This document shows, one piece after another, positions 15,182 to 23,844 of a stretch of 38,859 nt of DNA. Position numbers and translations under genes: made by a program. How positions within the stretch are numbered: the stretch's first letter is position 1; each line of letters opens with the position of its first letter. The stretch spans positions 44,559 through 83,417 of the forward strand of contig NVVD01000012.1 in assembly GCA_002402105.1 (NCBI GenBank), written 5' to 3'. A model generated the notes under the pieces. It searched no databases. It had not been told where the DNA came from and saw nothing but the letters and a program-made list of their open reading frames with translations. Origin of the DNA: Candidatus Cloacimonadota bacterium. Lineage in GTDB: Bacteria; Muiribacteriota; UBA6191.

Positions 15182-17122
15182 TTAAACCTTCACCAAAAAT
15201 TCATCACCGATTTCTCTTAAAAAACGAGATGGAACCTGATATTTTTCGACTCCATGAATAAACCTTGTTCTTGCTGATGATAAATATAGCTCTTTCATTG
15301 TACGTGTTACACCAACATAACAAAGTCTACGCTCTTCTTCTAATAAGAGAGGGTCTTGTAAAGAGTTAGCATGCGGGAAAAGCTCCTCCTCTAAACCAAC
15401 CATAAATACATAGTCAAACTCTAAACCTTTAGCATTATGTAAAGTCATCATAGTAACCATACCAGAGTCATCTTCAAAACCATCAATCGCTGCAACTAAA
15501 GCTGTTTTTTCAAGATAACCCTCTAAACTTGGGTTTTTTTCATTTTCTTCGTATTCTGCCATTGTGTTAATTAGCTCATCAAGGTTTTCTAGTCTATCAT
15601 GCTCTTCTTTTGCTTTTAAAAAGTTTAGATAATCTATTTTTTCAAGTAAAAACCTCGTCAGATCAACCAAACTATGGCCTTCATGATAAAAGTCTAAAAA
15701 CTCTAAATAAAACTCATAAAAAGCCATTAATTTTTTTTGAACACTTGCTCCAACTGTGTCTATTCCATCTAATGCTAAAAGAGGAGGTATTCTATGATTT
15801 TCAGCAAATGATCGTAATTTTGTTAAAGTAACAGCACCGATACCACGAGCAGGCACATTAATAATACGATATAAAGCCTCTGTATCTTTGGCATTATGTA
15901 ATAAAGATAAATAGGCTAATACGTCTTTGACTTCTTTTCTTTCAAAAAAACGATGCCCCCCAAAAATTTGATAAGGTACAGATTCTCTAATAAATTGTTG
16001 TTCCATCACTCGTGATTGAGCGTGGGTTCTGTATAAAATAACAGTCGTACTTAAATCAACACCTTCATCTTGTAAATTTAAGATAGTCCGAGTGACATCT
16101 CTTGCTTCATCATGCCCATCAAAACCAAGATAATAAGGTAACATATCTCCATCTTCTTTATGAGGAATCATGTCTTGTTTATCTGTTGTACGCTGGGTAT
16201 TATTTGAAATTAATAAATTTGCAGCTTTCAAACAATTACCAGGGCATCTATAATTAATATTTAGCTCATATCTCTTTACTTTTTTTTCTGGTGTTGCATA
16301 ATCTTGGGTAAAGTTAATAATATTTTGAATATTAGCCCCTCGCCAAGAATAAATCGATTGATCTTCATCACCAACAACACAAACATTTCCGTGCTTTTTT
16401 GAAAGCATTTTAACCAAGTCATATTGTATTTGATTTGTATCTTGATACTCATCTACTAAAATATATTCAAATCTTTCTTGATAAATTTCTAAAATATCTG
16501 GGTGTTTATTAAACAAAGTCAATAAATGAAATTGTAAGTCATCAAAGTCCATGGCATTGGCTTCTTTTAACAAAGCTTGATATCTATCATAAACATTTGA
16601 TATATTTCTATCATTAATTGCATCAAAAGCCTCATCAGGATGAATATTATCTCCCTTTAAATTAGAAATTGAAGATAAAACCGTTTTAACTTGGTATCTT
16701 TGAGTATCAATATTTAGGTCTTTCATAATTGCTTTAATTAAAGTTTTTTGCTCACTTGTCCCATAAATAGAAAAGTTTTTATCAAAACCTAAAACTTCTG
16801 GGTGCTTTCGTAAAATTTTTGAACCCATAGAGTGAAAAGTAGTTACCCAAAGCCCTCGACTTTCTTCTTGGATTAAATCTTTTACTCGCTCAAGCATTTC
16901 TTTTGAAGCTTTATTAGTAAAAGTTACAGCTAAAACAGCCTCTGGTGCAATGCCTCTATCTCTAATTAAATGGGCAATTCTATGAGTAATCACACGAGTT
17001 TTACCAGAGCCAGCACCAGCCAAAATTAAAACAGGACCTTCTACCTCAAGTACTGCAATTTTTTGAGTCTCATTTAAACCTACAATAAAAGGAGTTTTTG
17101 AATAATCTACTGTTTCTTCCAT
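15182..17122 (-). CDS. UvrD/PcrA/Rep-type superfamily 1 DNA helicase
   Basis: 646 aa with all SF1A helicase motifs: Walker A LAGAGSGKTRVITHRI (GxGKT at 38-42), TFTNKASKEM, TTFHSMG, Walker B DEYQDT at 224-229, GDEDQSIYSWRGAN at 251-264, NYRCPGN, YRTHAQSRVMEQ, MTLHNAKGLEFDYVFMVGLE and EERRLCYVGVTRTMKELYL. It unwinds DNA 3' to 5' in nucleotide excision and mismatch repair or helps replication forks. At 646 aa it lacks the usual 60-90 residue C-terminal extension of PcrA/UvrD (RNA-polymerase-binding Tudor-like region), so it is closer to Rep-length proteins. UvrD, PcrA and Rep cannot be separated here. It stands alone and is divergent from folD. Confidence 0.93.
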   Translation of the reverse strand: MEETVDYSKTPFIVGLNETQKIAVLEVEGPVLILAGAGSGKTRVITHRIAHLIRDRGIAPEAVLAVTFTNKASKEMLERVKDLIQEESRGLWVTTFHSMGSKILRKHPEVLGFDKNFSIYGTSEQKTLIKAIMKDLNIDTQRYQVKTVLSSISNLKGDNIHPDEAFDAINDRNISNVYDRYQALLKEANAMDFDDLQFHLLTLFNKHPDILEIYQERFEYILVDEYQDTNQIQYDLVKMLSKKHGNVCVVGDEDQSIYSWRGANIQNIINFTQDYATPEKKVKRYELNINYRCPGNCLKAANLLISNNTQRTTDKQDMIPHKEDGDMLPYYLGFDGHDEARDVTRTILNLQDEGVDLSTTVILYRTHAQSRVMEQQFIRESVPYQIFGGHRFFERKEVKDVLAYLSLLHNAKDTEALYRIINVPARGIGAVTLTKLRSFAENHRIPPLLALDGIDTVGASVQKKLMAFYEFYLEFLDFYHEGHSLVDLTRFLLEKIDYLNFLKAKEEHDRLENLDELINTMAEYEENEKNPSLEGYLEKTALVAAIDGFEDDSGMVTMMTLHNAKGLEFDYVFMVGLEEELFPHANSLQDPLLLEEERRLCYVGVTRTMKELYLSSARTRFIHGVEKYQVPSRFLREIGDEFLVKV

Positions 17123-17262
17123 ATTTTTCTCGATTTTAAATTTTATTATTGAATTAACAGATTAATACAAAACCTATCTATTTGTAACGAAGAATTACTT
17201 TGAAGCAATTTTAAATAAAAAACTCAATAAATAAATATAGATTTTAAGACTTTTTAAAGTAT

Positions 17263-17291
17263 ATAATACTTGAATTACTAATTTTTTGTAA
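17263..17291 (-). promoter_or_regulatory. Candidate promoter of the helicase gene
   Basis: Minus strand TTACAA (17291-17286), 17-base spacer, TATTAT (17268-17263); start near 17256, about 134 bases before the ATG. Confidence 0.4.
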
Positions 17292-17358
17292 AAATTTATG
17301 TTTTACCATGGCTAAAAAGGAGAATAAAAGTAGTTTTCCCATTGAGTTTGGTAAAAAT

Positions 17359-17430
17359 CGGAGATTGGAATTTATTCCAATAAAATAAGTTTAATAAAAG
17401 ATAGTTTTATGGGAATAAATTCCCATCCTC
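17359..17430. repeat. Paired-palindrome element upstream of folD
   Basis: CGGAGATTGGAATTTATTCC begins the element, followed by the spacer AATAAAATAAGTTT...GATAG and TGGGAATAAATTCCCA, ending in ATCCTCA. It aligns with the reverse complement of 9082-9158 across both palindromes and the spacer, with small gaps. The right end has lost the exact ATCTCCG terminus. It lies about 40 bases before folD. Confidence 0.85.
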
Positions 17431-17469
17431 ATTCTTAATATTTAGAAAAGTTTAGAGACTAGGAGAACA

Positions 17470-18318
17470 ATGCAAATACTTGATGGTAAAATCGTAGCTA
17501 AAAAAATTAGATCATCGGTAAAACGTGAACTCTTTGAATTAAAAGAAAAACTAGGACTTGCTGTTATTTTAGTCGGTGAAAACCCTGCTTCTAAAATTTA
17601 TGTAGCAAAAAAAGAAAAAGTAGCAAAAAGACTTGGTTTTAACTCTTATAACTTTTGTTTACCAAGCAATACTACAAAAGCTCTATTAATTAATTTAATT
17701 CATCGGCTTAACTCTGATGATACTATCCATGGTATTTTATTACAATTGCCACTACCAGAGCACCTAAACCCTAAAGACTTTTATCATCAAATAGTACCTC
17801 ACAAAGATATTGATGGTTTTCATCCAACAAATGTGGGCAAATTACACCTTGAAATTCCTGCTCTTTATCCATGTACTCCAATAGGAGTCATAGCACTATT
17901 AAAGTATTATAACATTCAAATCGAAGGCCAAAATATCGTGATGATTGGTCGATCAAATTTAGTCGGTAAGCCCCTCGCTCAACTTCTATCAAATCATGAA
18001 GGAAGTGTTTCTATACTTCACCACAAAACAAAAGACCTAAAAGACTTTACAAAAAATGCAGATATAATTATTACTGCTTGTGGTGACCCTAAATTTTTTA
18101 ATTCTAGTTATCTTGGTAGACCTTGTAGCTTAATTGATATTGGCATTAATCGTCTTGAAGATGGTAGTATTTGTGGTGATATGGATTATCAAGACATGAT
18201 AAAGTCAAAATATTGTAAAGCTATAACACCTGTACCTGGTGGAATTGGACCTCTAACAATAGCTTCACTCATGAACAACACATTAAAAGCTTTTAAATTA
18301 TTTAAAGACTCTATATGA
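17470..18318 (+). CDS. folD: Bifunctional methylene-tetrahydrofolate dehydrogenase / methenyl-THF cyclohydrolase
   Basis: 282 aa, the normal FolD size. It interconverts 5,10-methylene-THF and 10-formyl-THF in one-carbon metabolism, in the cytoplasm. Visible motifs: VGENPASKIYVAKKEK with the Tyr44...Lys48 catalytic pair, GILLQLPLPEHLN, DIDGFHPTNVG, PCTPIGV, the NADP-binding IGRSNLVGKPLAQLL and the signature PVPGGIGPLTIASLM near the C-terminus. AGGAGA lies just before the ATG. It overlaps waaF by 4 bases (ATGA), so the two are probably co-translated although their pathways differ. Confidence 0.96.
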   Translation: MQILDGKIVAKKIRSSVKRELFELKEKLGLAVILVGENPASKIYVAKKEKVAKRLGFNSYNFCLPSNTTKALLINLIHRLNSDDTIHGILLQLPLPEHLNPKDFYHQIVPHKDIDGFHPTNVGKLHLEIPALYPCTPIGVIALLKYYNIQIEGQNIVMIGRSNLVGKPLAQLLSNHEGSVSILHHKTKDLKDFTKNADIIITACGDPKFFNSSYLGRPCSLIDIGINRLEDGSICGDMDYQDMIKSKYCKAITPVPGGIGPLTIASLMNNTLKAFKLFKDSI

Positions 18319-19289
18319 AAATACTAATTAATATTCCCACTTGGTTGGGTGACGCTGTCATGTGTACCCCATCTATTTTAAAGCTTGTTGAGCTACATCC
18401 TAATTGTGAGATTACTTTGATTGGATCAATGATTTCAAATGAAGCCCTTAAAACTTTACCAAATGTTACTAATACTATTATAGATGACTCTAAAAAAAGT
18501 AGCATGAGATTACTTGGTTTACAAAAATTAGCTTCTAAATTACAAGGTTTTGATTTTTCAATTACATTTAGACAATCTATTTCATCAGCTTTACTTTTAA
18601 AATTAACAGGCTGTCCAATCAGAATAGGCCTTGGTAAATGGTACCAAAGTTTTCTATTAACTCATGATTATGAAAGACCCAAAAGCACTCATCAAGTTCA
18701 AATATACACAAGTATTTTAGAGCAATTTTTTAAAGAAAAATTTACACCAAAAGATATGTATTTAAACTTTGAAAAGTTTAGATATCCTAAAAAAACAATT
18801 GGTATTAATCCTGGGGCTAGTTATGGCAATGCTAAAAGATGGTATCCAAAAAAGTTTGCTCAAGTAGCCATCGAGCTGTCAAAGCAAGCAGATATCATCA
18901 TTTTTGGAGGGCCTGCTGAAGTTGATATAGCTAAAGATATAGAAATTATTTTAATTGAATCTAATATTACAAACTTCAAAAATTTAGCTGGTAAAACAAA
19001 AGTTGATGAGCTTATCTCAAAAATAGCTGGGCTTGATTTATTTGTAACTGGTGATAGTGGCCCGATGCATGTAGCAACAGCCTACCAAATACCCTTAGTC
19101 TCTATTTTTGGGCCAACTGACCCAGAGCACACCCATCCGTGGCAACACAAAAATCATATCATGATTAACAAAAAGCTTGATTGTGCACCATGCATGAAAA
19201 GAAAATGCCCACTAGAGCACCATCAATGCATGAAAGACATAGGCTCACAAGAAGTTATTGAAGCAAGCCTAAAGTTATTAAATTTATAA
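18315..19289 (+). CDS. waaF: ADP-heptose:LPS heptosyltransferase II-like (GT9)
   Basis: 324 aa. Typical GT9 features: MKILINIPTWLGDAVMCTPS at the N-terminus (acceptor side), NPGASYGNAKRWYPKKFAQV (nucleotide-sugar side), FGGPAEVDIA, LAGKTKVDELISKIAGLDLF, the very conserved TGDSGPMHVATA, then FGPTDPEHTHPW and a cysteine-rich tail CAPCMKRKCPLEHHQC that is common in WaaF. It adds heptose to the inner core of lipopolysaccharide at the cytoplasmic face, which supports an outer membrane. No other core genes are present here. Its end overlaps the convergent galU by 6 bases. GT9 proteins also include WaaC/WaaQ; WaaF fits best by the tail. Confidence 0.88.
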   Translation: MKILINIPTWLGDAVMCTPSILKLVELHPNCEITLIGSMISNEALKTLPNVTNTIIDDSKKSSMRLLGLQKLASKLQGFDFSITFRQSISSALLLKLTGCPIRIGLGKWYQSFLLTHDYERPKSTHQVQIYTSILEQFFKEKFTPKDMYLNFEKFRYPKKTIGINPGASYGNAKRWYPKKFAQVAIELSKQADIIIFGGPAEVDIAKDIEIILIESNITNFKNLAGKTKVDELISKIAGLDLFVTGDSGPMHVATAYQIPLVSIFGPTDPEHTHPWQHKNHIMINKKLDCAPCMKRKCPLEHHQCMKDIGSQEVIEASLKLLNL

Positions 19290-20147
19290 ATCTAAAGTTT
19301 TTAAATACTCTCTAAATTCTGGGCCTAAATCTTCTCTTTTTAAAGCAAACTCAACTGTAGCTTTTAAAAAACCCATCTTTGAGCCAGTATCGTATCTATT
19401 ACCTTCAAACTGATAACCATAAAAATTTTGAGTTTTTAACAAAGTACGTAAACCATCAGTTAATTGGATTTCACCACCAGCACCTTTTTGAGTTTTTTCT
19501 AAGATATCAAAAATTTCTGGAGTTAAAATATATCTACCAATAATAGCTAAATCACTTGGAGCATCTTCTCTTTTTGGTTTTTCTACCATATCAGATATTT
19601 TGTAAAGTCTATCCTCTAATTTTTCACCAGCGATTACTCCATAAGATGATACGTGCTCCATACTTACTTGCTCAACTGCAATGATTGAGCATTGGTGCTT
19701 ATCCCAAGCCTTCATCATTTGAGCCATACAAGGTACATCAGCATCAACAATATCATCGCCCAAAAAGACAGCAAAAGGTTCATTACCAACTAAGTGTTTA
19801 GCGCATAAAATAGCATGACCTAAACCAAGAGCCTCTTTTTGTCTAACATAAGAAATAGTAATCATATTAGATACAGATTGCACTAGCTCAAGTAACTCAG
19901 TTTTACCTTTTTCTTCAAGATTACGCTCAAGCTCATAAGACATATCAAAATGATCTTCAATTGAGTTTTTACCTCGCCCAGTAATAATAATTACATGTTC
20001 GATTCCTGACTTTTGAGCCTCTTCAATGACGTATTGAATCATTGGTTTATCTACCAATGGTAACATCTCTTTTGGTTGTGCTTTTGTTGCTGGTAAAAAC
20101 CTTGTACCTAAGCCCGCTGCTGGAAATACTGCTGTTTTAATTTTCAT
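19284..20147 (-). CDS. galU: UTP-glucose-1-phosphate uridylyltransferase
   Basis: 287 aa. Starts KTAVFPAAGLGTRFLPATKA with the nucleotide-binding GxGTR motif, then PKEMLPLVDKPMIQYVIEEA, IEHVIIITGRGKNSIEDHFD, LGLGHAILCAK, FAVFLGDDIVD, VEKP, IIGRYIL and GGEIQLTDGL, all standard for bacterial GalU. It makes UDP-glucose for surface polysaccharides, in line with the glycosyltransferases in this window. It is the third gene of a minus-strand group, 4 bases after mnmA, and its 3' end overlaps waaF by 6 bases. Confidence 0.96.
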   Translation of the reverse strand: MKIKTAVFPAAGLGTRFLPATKAQPKEMLPLVDKPMIQYVIEEAQKSGIEHVIIITGRGKNSIEDHFDMSYELERNLEEKGKTELLELVQSVSNMITISYVRQKEALGLGHAILCAKHLVGNEPFAVFLGDDIVDADVPCMAQMMKAWDKHQCSIIAVEQVSMEHVSSYGVIAGEKLEDRLYKISDMVEKPKREDAPSDLAIIGRYILTPEIFDILEKTQKGAGGEIQLTDGLRTLLKTQNFYGYQFEGNRYDTGSKMGFLKATVEFALKREDLGPEFREYLKTLDL

Positions 20148-20151
20148 AGTT

Positions 20152-21225
20152 TTATAATCTTTCTTGAATTAATCCGCCACCTATTACTAGATCATTATCA
20201 TACAATACTGCTGATTGACCTGGTGCTACGGCATTTTGTGGCTCTATAAATTTTATAATTATATCTTTTTCATTTTCAGGAAACACCATACAATCCACTG
20301 GTTTTTGATTATATCTAATTTGAACCTTAGCACAAAAAGAGGTCTTTCTTGGTTTATAAGTAACCCAATTAAAACCTTCTACTTTCATAGATGAGCACCC
20401 TAATTGCTCTTTTGACCCTAAACGAACTTCATTTGTATTTGCATCAATCGAGGTAACATATGTTTTTTCAGGAAAAGATATACCTAGGCCCTTTCTTTGC
20501 CCAATAGTATAAAAAGGTATACCTTCATGTTTGCCCAGTACTTTACCGTTATGATCTACAAAGGTACCTTTTTTTATAGTTTTACCAACAGAATTTTTTA
20601 AATAATCTCTGTAATCATCAGGCACAAAACAAATTTCTTGAGAGTCTGGTTTATTAGCAACTCTTTTAAAACCTTGTTCAAAAGCAATTTCTCTTATTCT
20701 GTCTTTTTCAAAGTCAGCTAATGGAAATAAAGTACGCTCTAATTGCTCTTGAGTTAGATTATACAAAACATAAGATTGGTCTTTATTGGCATCTTCACCC
20801 ATACGAATAGCATACCTACCATCTATTTTTTCGAGTCTTGCATAATGTCCAGTAGCTACATAAAATGCGCCTAACTCATTTGCTTTATCCATTAAATAAC
20901 CAAATTTAAGTTTATAGTTACATCTAATACATGGATTTGGCGTACGACCTTTAAGATATTCTGATTGAAAGTCTTCAATAATGGTTTCTCTAAAAATTTC
21001 TTCCATATCAAGGGCAATATAGGGTATATCTAATTTTGCAGCTACTCGTCTTGCATCATCAATATCATCTATTCCACAACAAGACCTCTCAGCTTTGGAA
21101 GTATCTCTAGCCCATGTTTTCATGGTTACACCAATAACTTCATAGCCCATTTCTTTTAATAAATATGCACAAACAGAAGAATCGACTCCCCCACTCATAG
21201 CACATAAGACTTTTTTCTTATCCAT
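20152..21225 (-). CDS. mnmA: tRNA-specific 2-thiouridylase
   Basis: 357 aa. PP-loop SGGVDSS at 11-17, then PNPCIRCN with Cys102 and SQEICF with Cys199, the two catalytic cysteines at the same numbers as in the E. coli enzyme. Other motifs: TGHYARL, KDQSYVLY, FPLADFEKDRIRE, YTIGQRKGLG and the C-terminal barrel ending VAPGQSAVLYDNDLVIGGG. It puts sulfur on U34 of Lys, Glu and Gln tRNAs. It starts 1 base after the cysteine desulfurase gene, which should supply the sulfur directly, as with the YrvO-MnmA pair in Bacillus. Confidence 0.96.
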   Translation of the reverse strand: MDKKKVLCAMSGGVDSSVCAYLLKEMGYEVIGVTMKTWARDTSKAERSCCGIDDIDDARRVAAKLDIPYIALDMEEIFRETIIEDFQSEYLKGRTPNPCIRCNYKLKFGYLMDKANELGAFYVATGHYARLEKIDGRYAIRMGEDANKDQSYVLYNLTQEQLERTLFPLADFEKDRIREIAFEQGFKRVANKPDSQEICFVPDDYRDYLKNSVGKTIKKGTFVDHNGKVLGKHEGIPFYTIGQRKGLGISFPEKTYVTSIDANTNEVRLGSKEQLGCSSMKVEGFNWVTYKPRKTSFCAKVQIRYNQKPVDCMVFPENEKDIIIKFIEPQNAVAPGQSAVLYDNDLVIGGGLIQERL

Positions 21226-21226
21226 T

Positions 21227-22330
21227 TTATTTTTTTATCCTATTAACAATTTCTTCTAGTATATCAAGTAAAGCCACAACTTCATCTTTAGTATTATATC
21301 TACCAAAGCTAAATCTTAACGTTGATCTTGCTTTTTTATCACTAAAACCCATTTCAAGTAAAACATGTGAGGGAGTTATTGAACCAGCGGCACAAGCAGA
21401 ACCCAATGATACACAAATATTTTTTATATCAAGTGAAAACATCAAACTTTCACCCGAGCAACCTCTAAAATTAATATTTGATGTATTATCAACTCTATTT
21501 TGTTCAAAGCAAGTAATACTAACATTATTTAATCTTTTTAAAATTTCTGATTCAAAAAAGTCTCTTAATTCTTTTATCTTATTTTTATGAAAGATAGATT
21601 CTAAAGCAATTCCAAGAGAGTTAATGCCAATCGTATTTTCTGTCCCACCACGCACACCCTTTTCTTGGGTAGAATAAGGAAATAAAGGCGCTAGTGAAAT
21701 TGAGGATTTTTTATATAAAAAGCCAACTCCCTTAAAAGAACCTATTTTATGCCCGCTAAAACTAGCTAAATCAATATTTGTAAAGTCCATCTTTATTTTG
21801 GTAAAAGCTTGTACACAATCACTATGAAACACTACATTGTTTTCTTTACAAAGCTTAGCAACCTTATCAATAGGAAAAATTAAACCTGTTTCATTGTTTA
21901 CATACATCATAGTTACAAATGAAGCATCTACAACTTCTTTAGAAAACTCATTCATGTCAGGTAGACCATTGGAGTCTACTGCTATTTTAACGCAATGAAA
22001 CCCTTTTTCACTTAAATTTTTTATTGCTCCAAGTAAACTTGGATGCTCTACACCTAAATAAAGTATTTTATTACCTGACTTCAAATTTTTATCACAGTAT
22101 CCAAGCAAAGCTAAAACATTACTTTCTGTTCCACCTGATGTAAAAAATATTTCTTTGTAAGATACACCCAAATAATCTGCTATTTTCTCTCTAACGGACT
22201 CCATTGCATCTTTTGCAGTACGTCCTATTTTATGAGCAGATGAAGGGTTACCGTCACTTTCAATTAATTTTTTGAAATTATTTTCAATTTCAACACATAT
22301 TGGATGAGTTGCATTATAATCAAAATACAT
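21227..22330 (-). CDS. Cysteine desulfurase (NifS/IscS/YrvO family)
   Basis: 367 aa. PLP-enzyme motifs: FFTSGGTESNVLAL, YVNNETG, HSDCVQAFTK, the PLP lysine Lys195 in SGHKIGSFKGVG, GGTENTIG and the mobile cysteine loop SLGSACAAGSITPSHVL with Cys313. It takes sulfur from cysteine as a persulfide. It is shorter than IscS (about 404) and has no iscU or iscA next to it. The downstream mnmA suggests a main role in tRNA thiolation, possibly also Fe-S assembly (needed by fixX). It is first in the operon with mnmA and galU, divergent from infC. Confidence 0.93.
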   Translation of the reverse strand: MYFDYNATHPICVEIENNFKKLIESDGNPSSAHKIGRTAKDAMESVREKIADYLGVSYKEIFFTSGGTESNVLALLGYCDKNLKSGNKILYLGVEHPSLLGAIKNLSEKGFHCVKIAVDSNGLPDMNEFSKEVVDASFVTMMYVNNETGLIFPIDKVAKLCKENNVVFHSDCVQAFTKIKMDFTNIDLASFSGHKIGSFKGVGFLYKKSSISLAPLFPYSTQEKGVRGGTENTIGINSLGIALESIFHKNKIKELRDFFESEILKRLNNVSITCFEQNRVDNTSNINFRGCSGESLMFSLDIKNICVSLGSACAAGSITPSHVLLEMGFSDKKARSTLRFSFGRYNTKDEVVALLDILEEIVNRIKK

Positions 22331-22459
22331 AATTACCTACAATTTTAGCTATTTAATAATATGTTGTTATACCTAAACATATTTAGTTTGTCTTCATTGA
22401 TATAAACTATGTTCAATTATTGCACAATATCATAAAACTTGCTCTAGTGAATAACTTAA

Positions 22460-22631
22460 TATACTATGTACTTCACTAAGCAGGTTAAACCTCCCCTTCA
22501 AACCATGAAGTTTCGTTGGGTACATCAGATATTTATAATCTGATACATACACAAATAAATTGTCTATTTGTGTTATTTTTAGCCTGTTTACTATTATAGT
22601 AAATAGGTTTTTTTTATTACGGAGGATTACT
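22460..22631 (+). promoter_or_regulatory. infC-rpmI-rplT leader with attenuator-like terminator
   Basis: This sits in the 301-base gap between the divergent desulfurase and infC. A possible promoter is TTGCTC (22439-22444) with TATACT (22460-22465), spacing 15. Stems follow at 22496-22510, 22524-22544 (ATCAGAT/ATCTGAT) and 22549-22573 (9 bp, ACACAAATA/TATTTGTGT). An 11-bp terminator-like stem 22583-22607 with eight T's ends 5 bases before the infC binding site. TAAGCAGG at 22477-22484 can pair with the left arm of that terminator, so an antiterminator is possible. CCTCC at 22490-22494 can pair with the infC GGAGG. L20-controlled leaders upstream of this operon are known in other bacteria. Which ligand acts here is inference. 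Confidence 0.55.
22583..22615 (+). terminator. Intrinsic terminator/attenuator in the infC leader
   Basis: CCTGTTTACTA, loop TTA, TAGTAAATAGG, with one G-T pair, followed by eight T's. It lies before the infC ribosome binding site and after the divergent gene's start, so no gene ends here; attenuation is the simplest reading. Confidence 0.65.
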
Positions 22632-23195
22632 ATCATACGGAGAAAAAGTTCAAGAAGAACTCAGCAGTCAGATTCTAAAAATCGGACAAGAACAAATGAA
22701 TACATTAGAGCTAGTACACTACGTGTAATTGGAGCAGATGGAACACAACTTGGTGTTATATCTAAATACGAAGCTTTACAAATTGCTAAAGAAACTGGAT
22801 TAGATTTAGTGGAAGTATCACCAAATGCTGACCCTCCTGTTGCTAGAATCATGGATTATGGTAAGTATAAATACCAATTAGAGAAAAAAGCTAAAGAATC
22901 CAAGAAAAAAGCTCATACTGTAATCATCAAAGAAATTAAATTACGTCCAAAAATTGGTCAACATGATTTAGACACCAAGTTTAAACATATCGAAGAGTTT
23001 TTAGGCGATGGAAATAAAGTAAAGTTAACAATGCAGTTCAGAGGTAGAGAAATCGCATATACGGACTTAGGCAAAGAAGTTTTGTTAAAATTAATCGAAA
23101 GATTAAATGCTACAGAGCTTGGAGCTGCTGAAGGTTATCCTAAACAAGAAGGTCGTAATATGTCAGTCACTTTTGCCCCAAAGAAAAGCACGTAA
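22632..23195 (+). CDS. infC: Translation initiation factor IF-3
   Basis: 187 aa from ATC 22632. GGAGG at 22621-22625 is 6 bases from ATC 22632 and 9 from ATA 22635. One of these rare codons is the likely start, as infC in many bacteria uses ATT/ATC/ATA and senses its own product. The in-frame ATG at 22560 lies inside the leader hairpins and is not used. Domains: N-terminal IF3 part (RVIGADGTQLGVISKYEALQ, LDLVEVSPNADPPVARIMDYGKYKY), linker KKAKESKKKAHT, C-terminal ribosome-binding part (KEIKLRPKIGQHDLDTK and VKLTMQFRGREIAY). It keeps 30S subunits free and checks start codon pairing. It is the first gene of infC-rpmI-rplT. Confidence 0.94.
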   Translation: MIRRKSSRRTQQSDSKNRTRTNEYIRASTLRVIGADGTQLGVISKYEALQIAKETGLDLVEVSPNADPPVARIMDYGKYKYQLEKKAKESKKKAHTVIIKEIKLRPKIGQHDLDTKFKHIEEFLGDGNKVKLTMQFRGREIAYTDLGKEVLLKLIERLNATELGAAEGYPKQEGRNMSVTFAPKKST

Positions 23196-23223
23196 ATATA
23201 ATACATTCAAAGAGAGGGTTATA

Positions 23224-23427
23224 ATGCCTAAAATGAAAACTAAAAGCTCAGCTAAGAAAAGGTTTTTTCCAATCAAATCTGGTAAAATCAAAAGAAAAAA
23301 ATGTGGTCTGCGACATGGTATGAGAAACCAACAAACAACTACTAAAAGAAACTTAGGACATACTGGTTATGTTAATGACGCTTCAATGAAAGCAATGAAA
23401 GTAATGTTACCTTACGGTACTAAATAG
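23224..23427 (+). CDS. rpmI: 50S ribosomal protein L35
   Basis: 67 aa from ATG 23224, preceded by GAGAGGG. The sequence MPKMKTKSSAKKRFFPIKSG and the ending LGHTGYVNDASMKAMKVMLPYG follow the L35 pattern (MPKMKTKxxAxKRF, basic middle, LPY near the end). A longer reading from 23107 would overlap infC and is not real. It is a basic protein of the large subunit, in the usual place between infC and rplT. Confidence 0.95.
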   Translation: MPKMKTKSSAKKRFFPIKSGKIKRKKCGLRHGMRNQQTTTKRNLGHTGYVNDASMKAMKVMLPYGTK

Positions 23428-23436
23428 GAGTCGACC

Positions 23437-23787
23437 ATGAGAATTAAAGGTGGATCAACCAGTAACGCTAGAAAAAAGAAAATATTAGACAGAACCAAAG
23501 GCTATAGAGGAAGTAGAAGTACCCTCATCAGAAGAGCAACCGAAGCTTCAATGAGAGCTGGTAGAAATTCATACATCGGCAGAAAACTCAAAAAAAGAGA
23601 TTTTAGAAGATTATGGATTACTAGAATCAACGCTGCTGTTCGTGAATTTGGTATGAGCTATAGTGTATTTATGCATGCTTTAAAAGTAGCAAATATTGAT
23701 CTTGACAGAAAAGTTCTAGCAGAACTTGCTGTTAATGACAAACCAGAATTTGCAAAGATTGTTGAATTAGCTAAAAAAGCTGCTTAG
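23437..23787 (+). CDS. rplT: 50S ribosomal protein L20
   Basis: 116 aa, standard length. Motifs: [60 protein letters not shown] and [18 protein letters not shown]. It binds 23S rRNA early in assembly and, in several bacteria, also represses this operon through the leader. AGGAG is 7 bases before the ATG. A strong terminator follows at once. Confidence 0.97.
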   Translation: MRIKGGSTSNARKKKILDRTKGYRGSRSTLIRRATEASMRAGRNSYIGRKLKKRDFRRLWITRINAAVREFGMSYSVFMHALKVANIDLDRKVLAELAVNDKPEFAKIVELAKKAA

Positions 23788-23796
23788 TTTAACTTT

Positions 23797-23834
23797 AAAA
23801 AAGCCCTCAGATTTTTATCTGAGGGCTTTTTTTA
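23797..23834. terminator. Strong intrinsic terminator after rplT
   Basis: AAAAAAGCCCTCAGAT, loop TTTT, ATCTGAGGGCTTTTTTT: a 16-bp perfect stem with flanking A and T runs. It works for the ribosomal operon and, on the other strand, for the glycoside hydrolase-like gene that ends at 23883. Confidence 0.92.
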
Positions 23835-23844
23835 TTGCCATAAT

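Larger units (their letters stand above)
17123..17469. other. 347-base divergent intergenic region between helicase and folD
   Basis: No gene is seen. It holds a candidate helicase promoter (17263-17291), a paired-palindrome repeat (17359-17430) and the folD ribosome binding site AGGAGA (17461-17466). The remaining sequence is plain AT-rich DNA. No convincing -35/-10 pair for folD was found. Confidence 0.7.

Noticed and set aside
22560..22631. ATG 22560 as the infC start
   Set aside because: It falls in the leader hairpins, adds a hydrophobic stretch foreign to IF3, and lies before the good GGAGG site at 22621; ATC/ATA after that site is typical of infC.
23107..23223. N-terminal extension of rpmI
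   Set aside because: It overlaps infC; L35 begins MPKMKTK at 23224 with a ribosome binding site.
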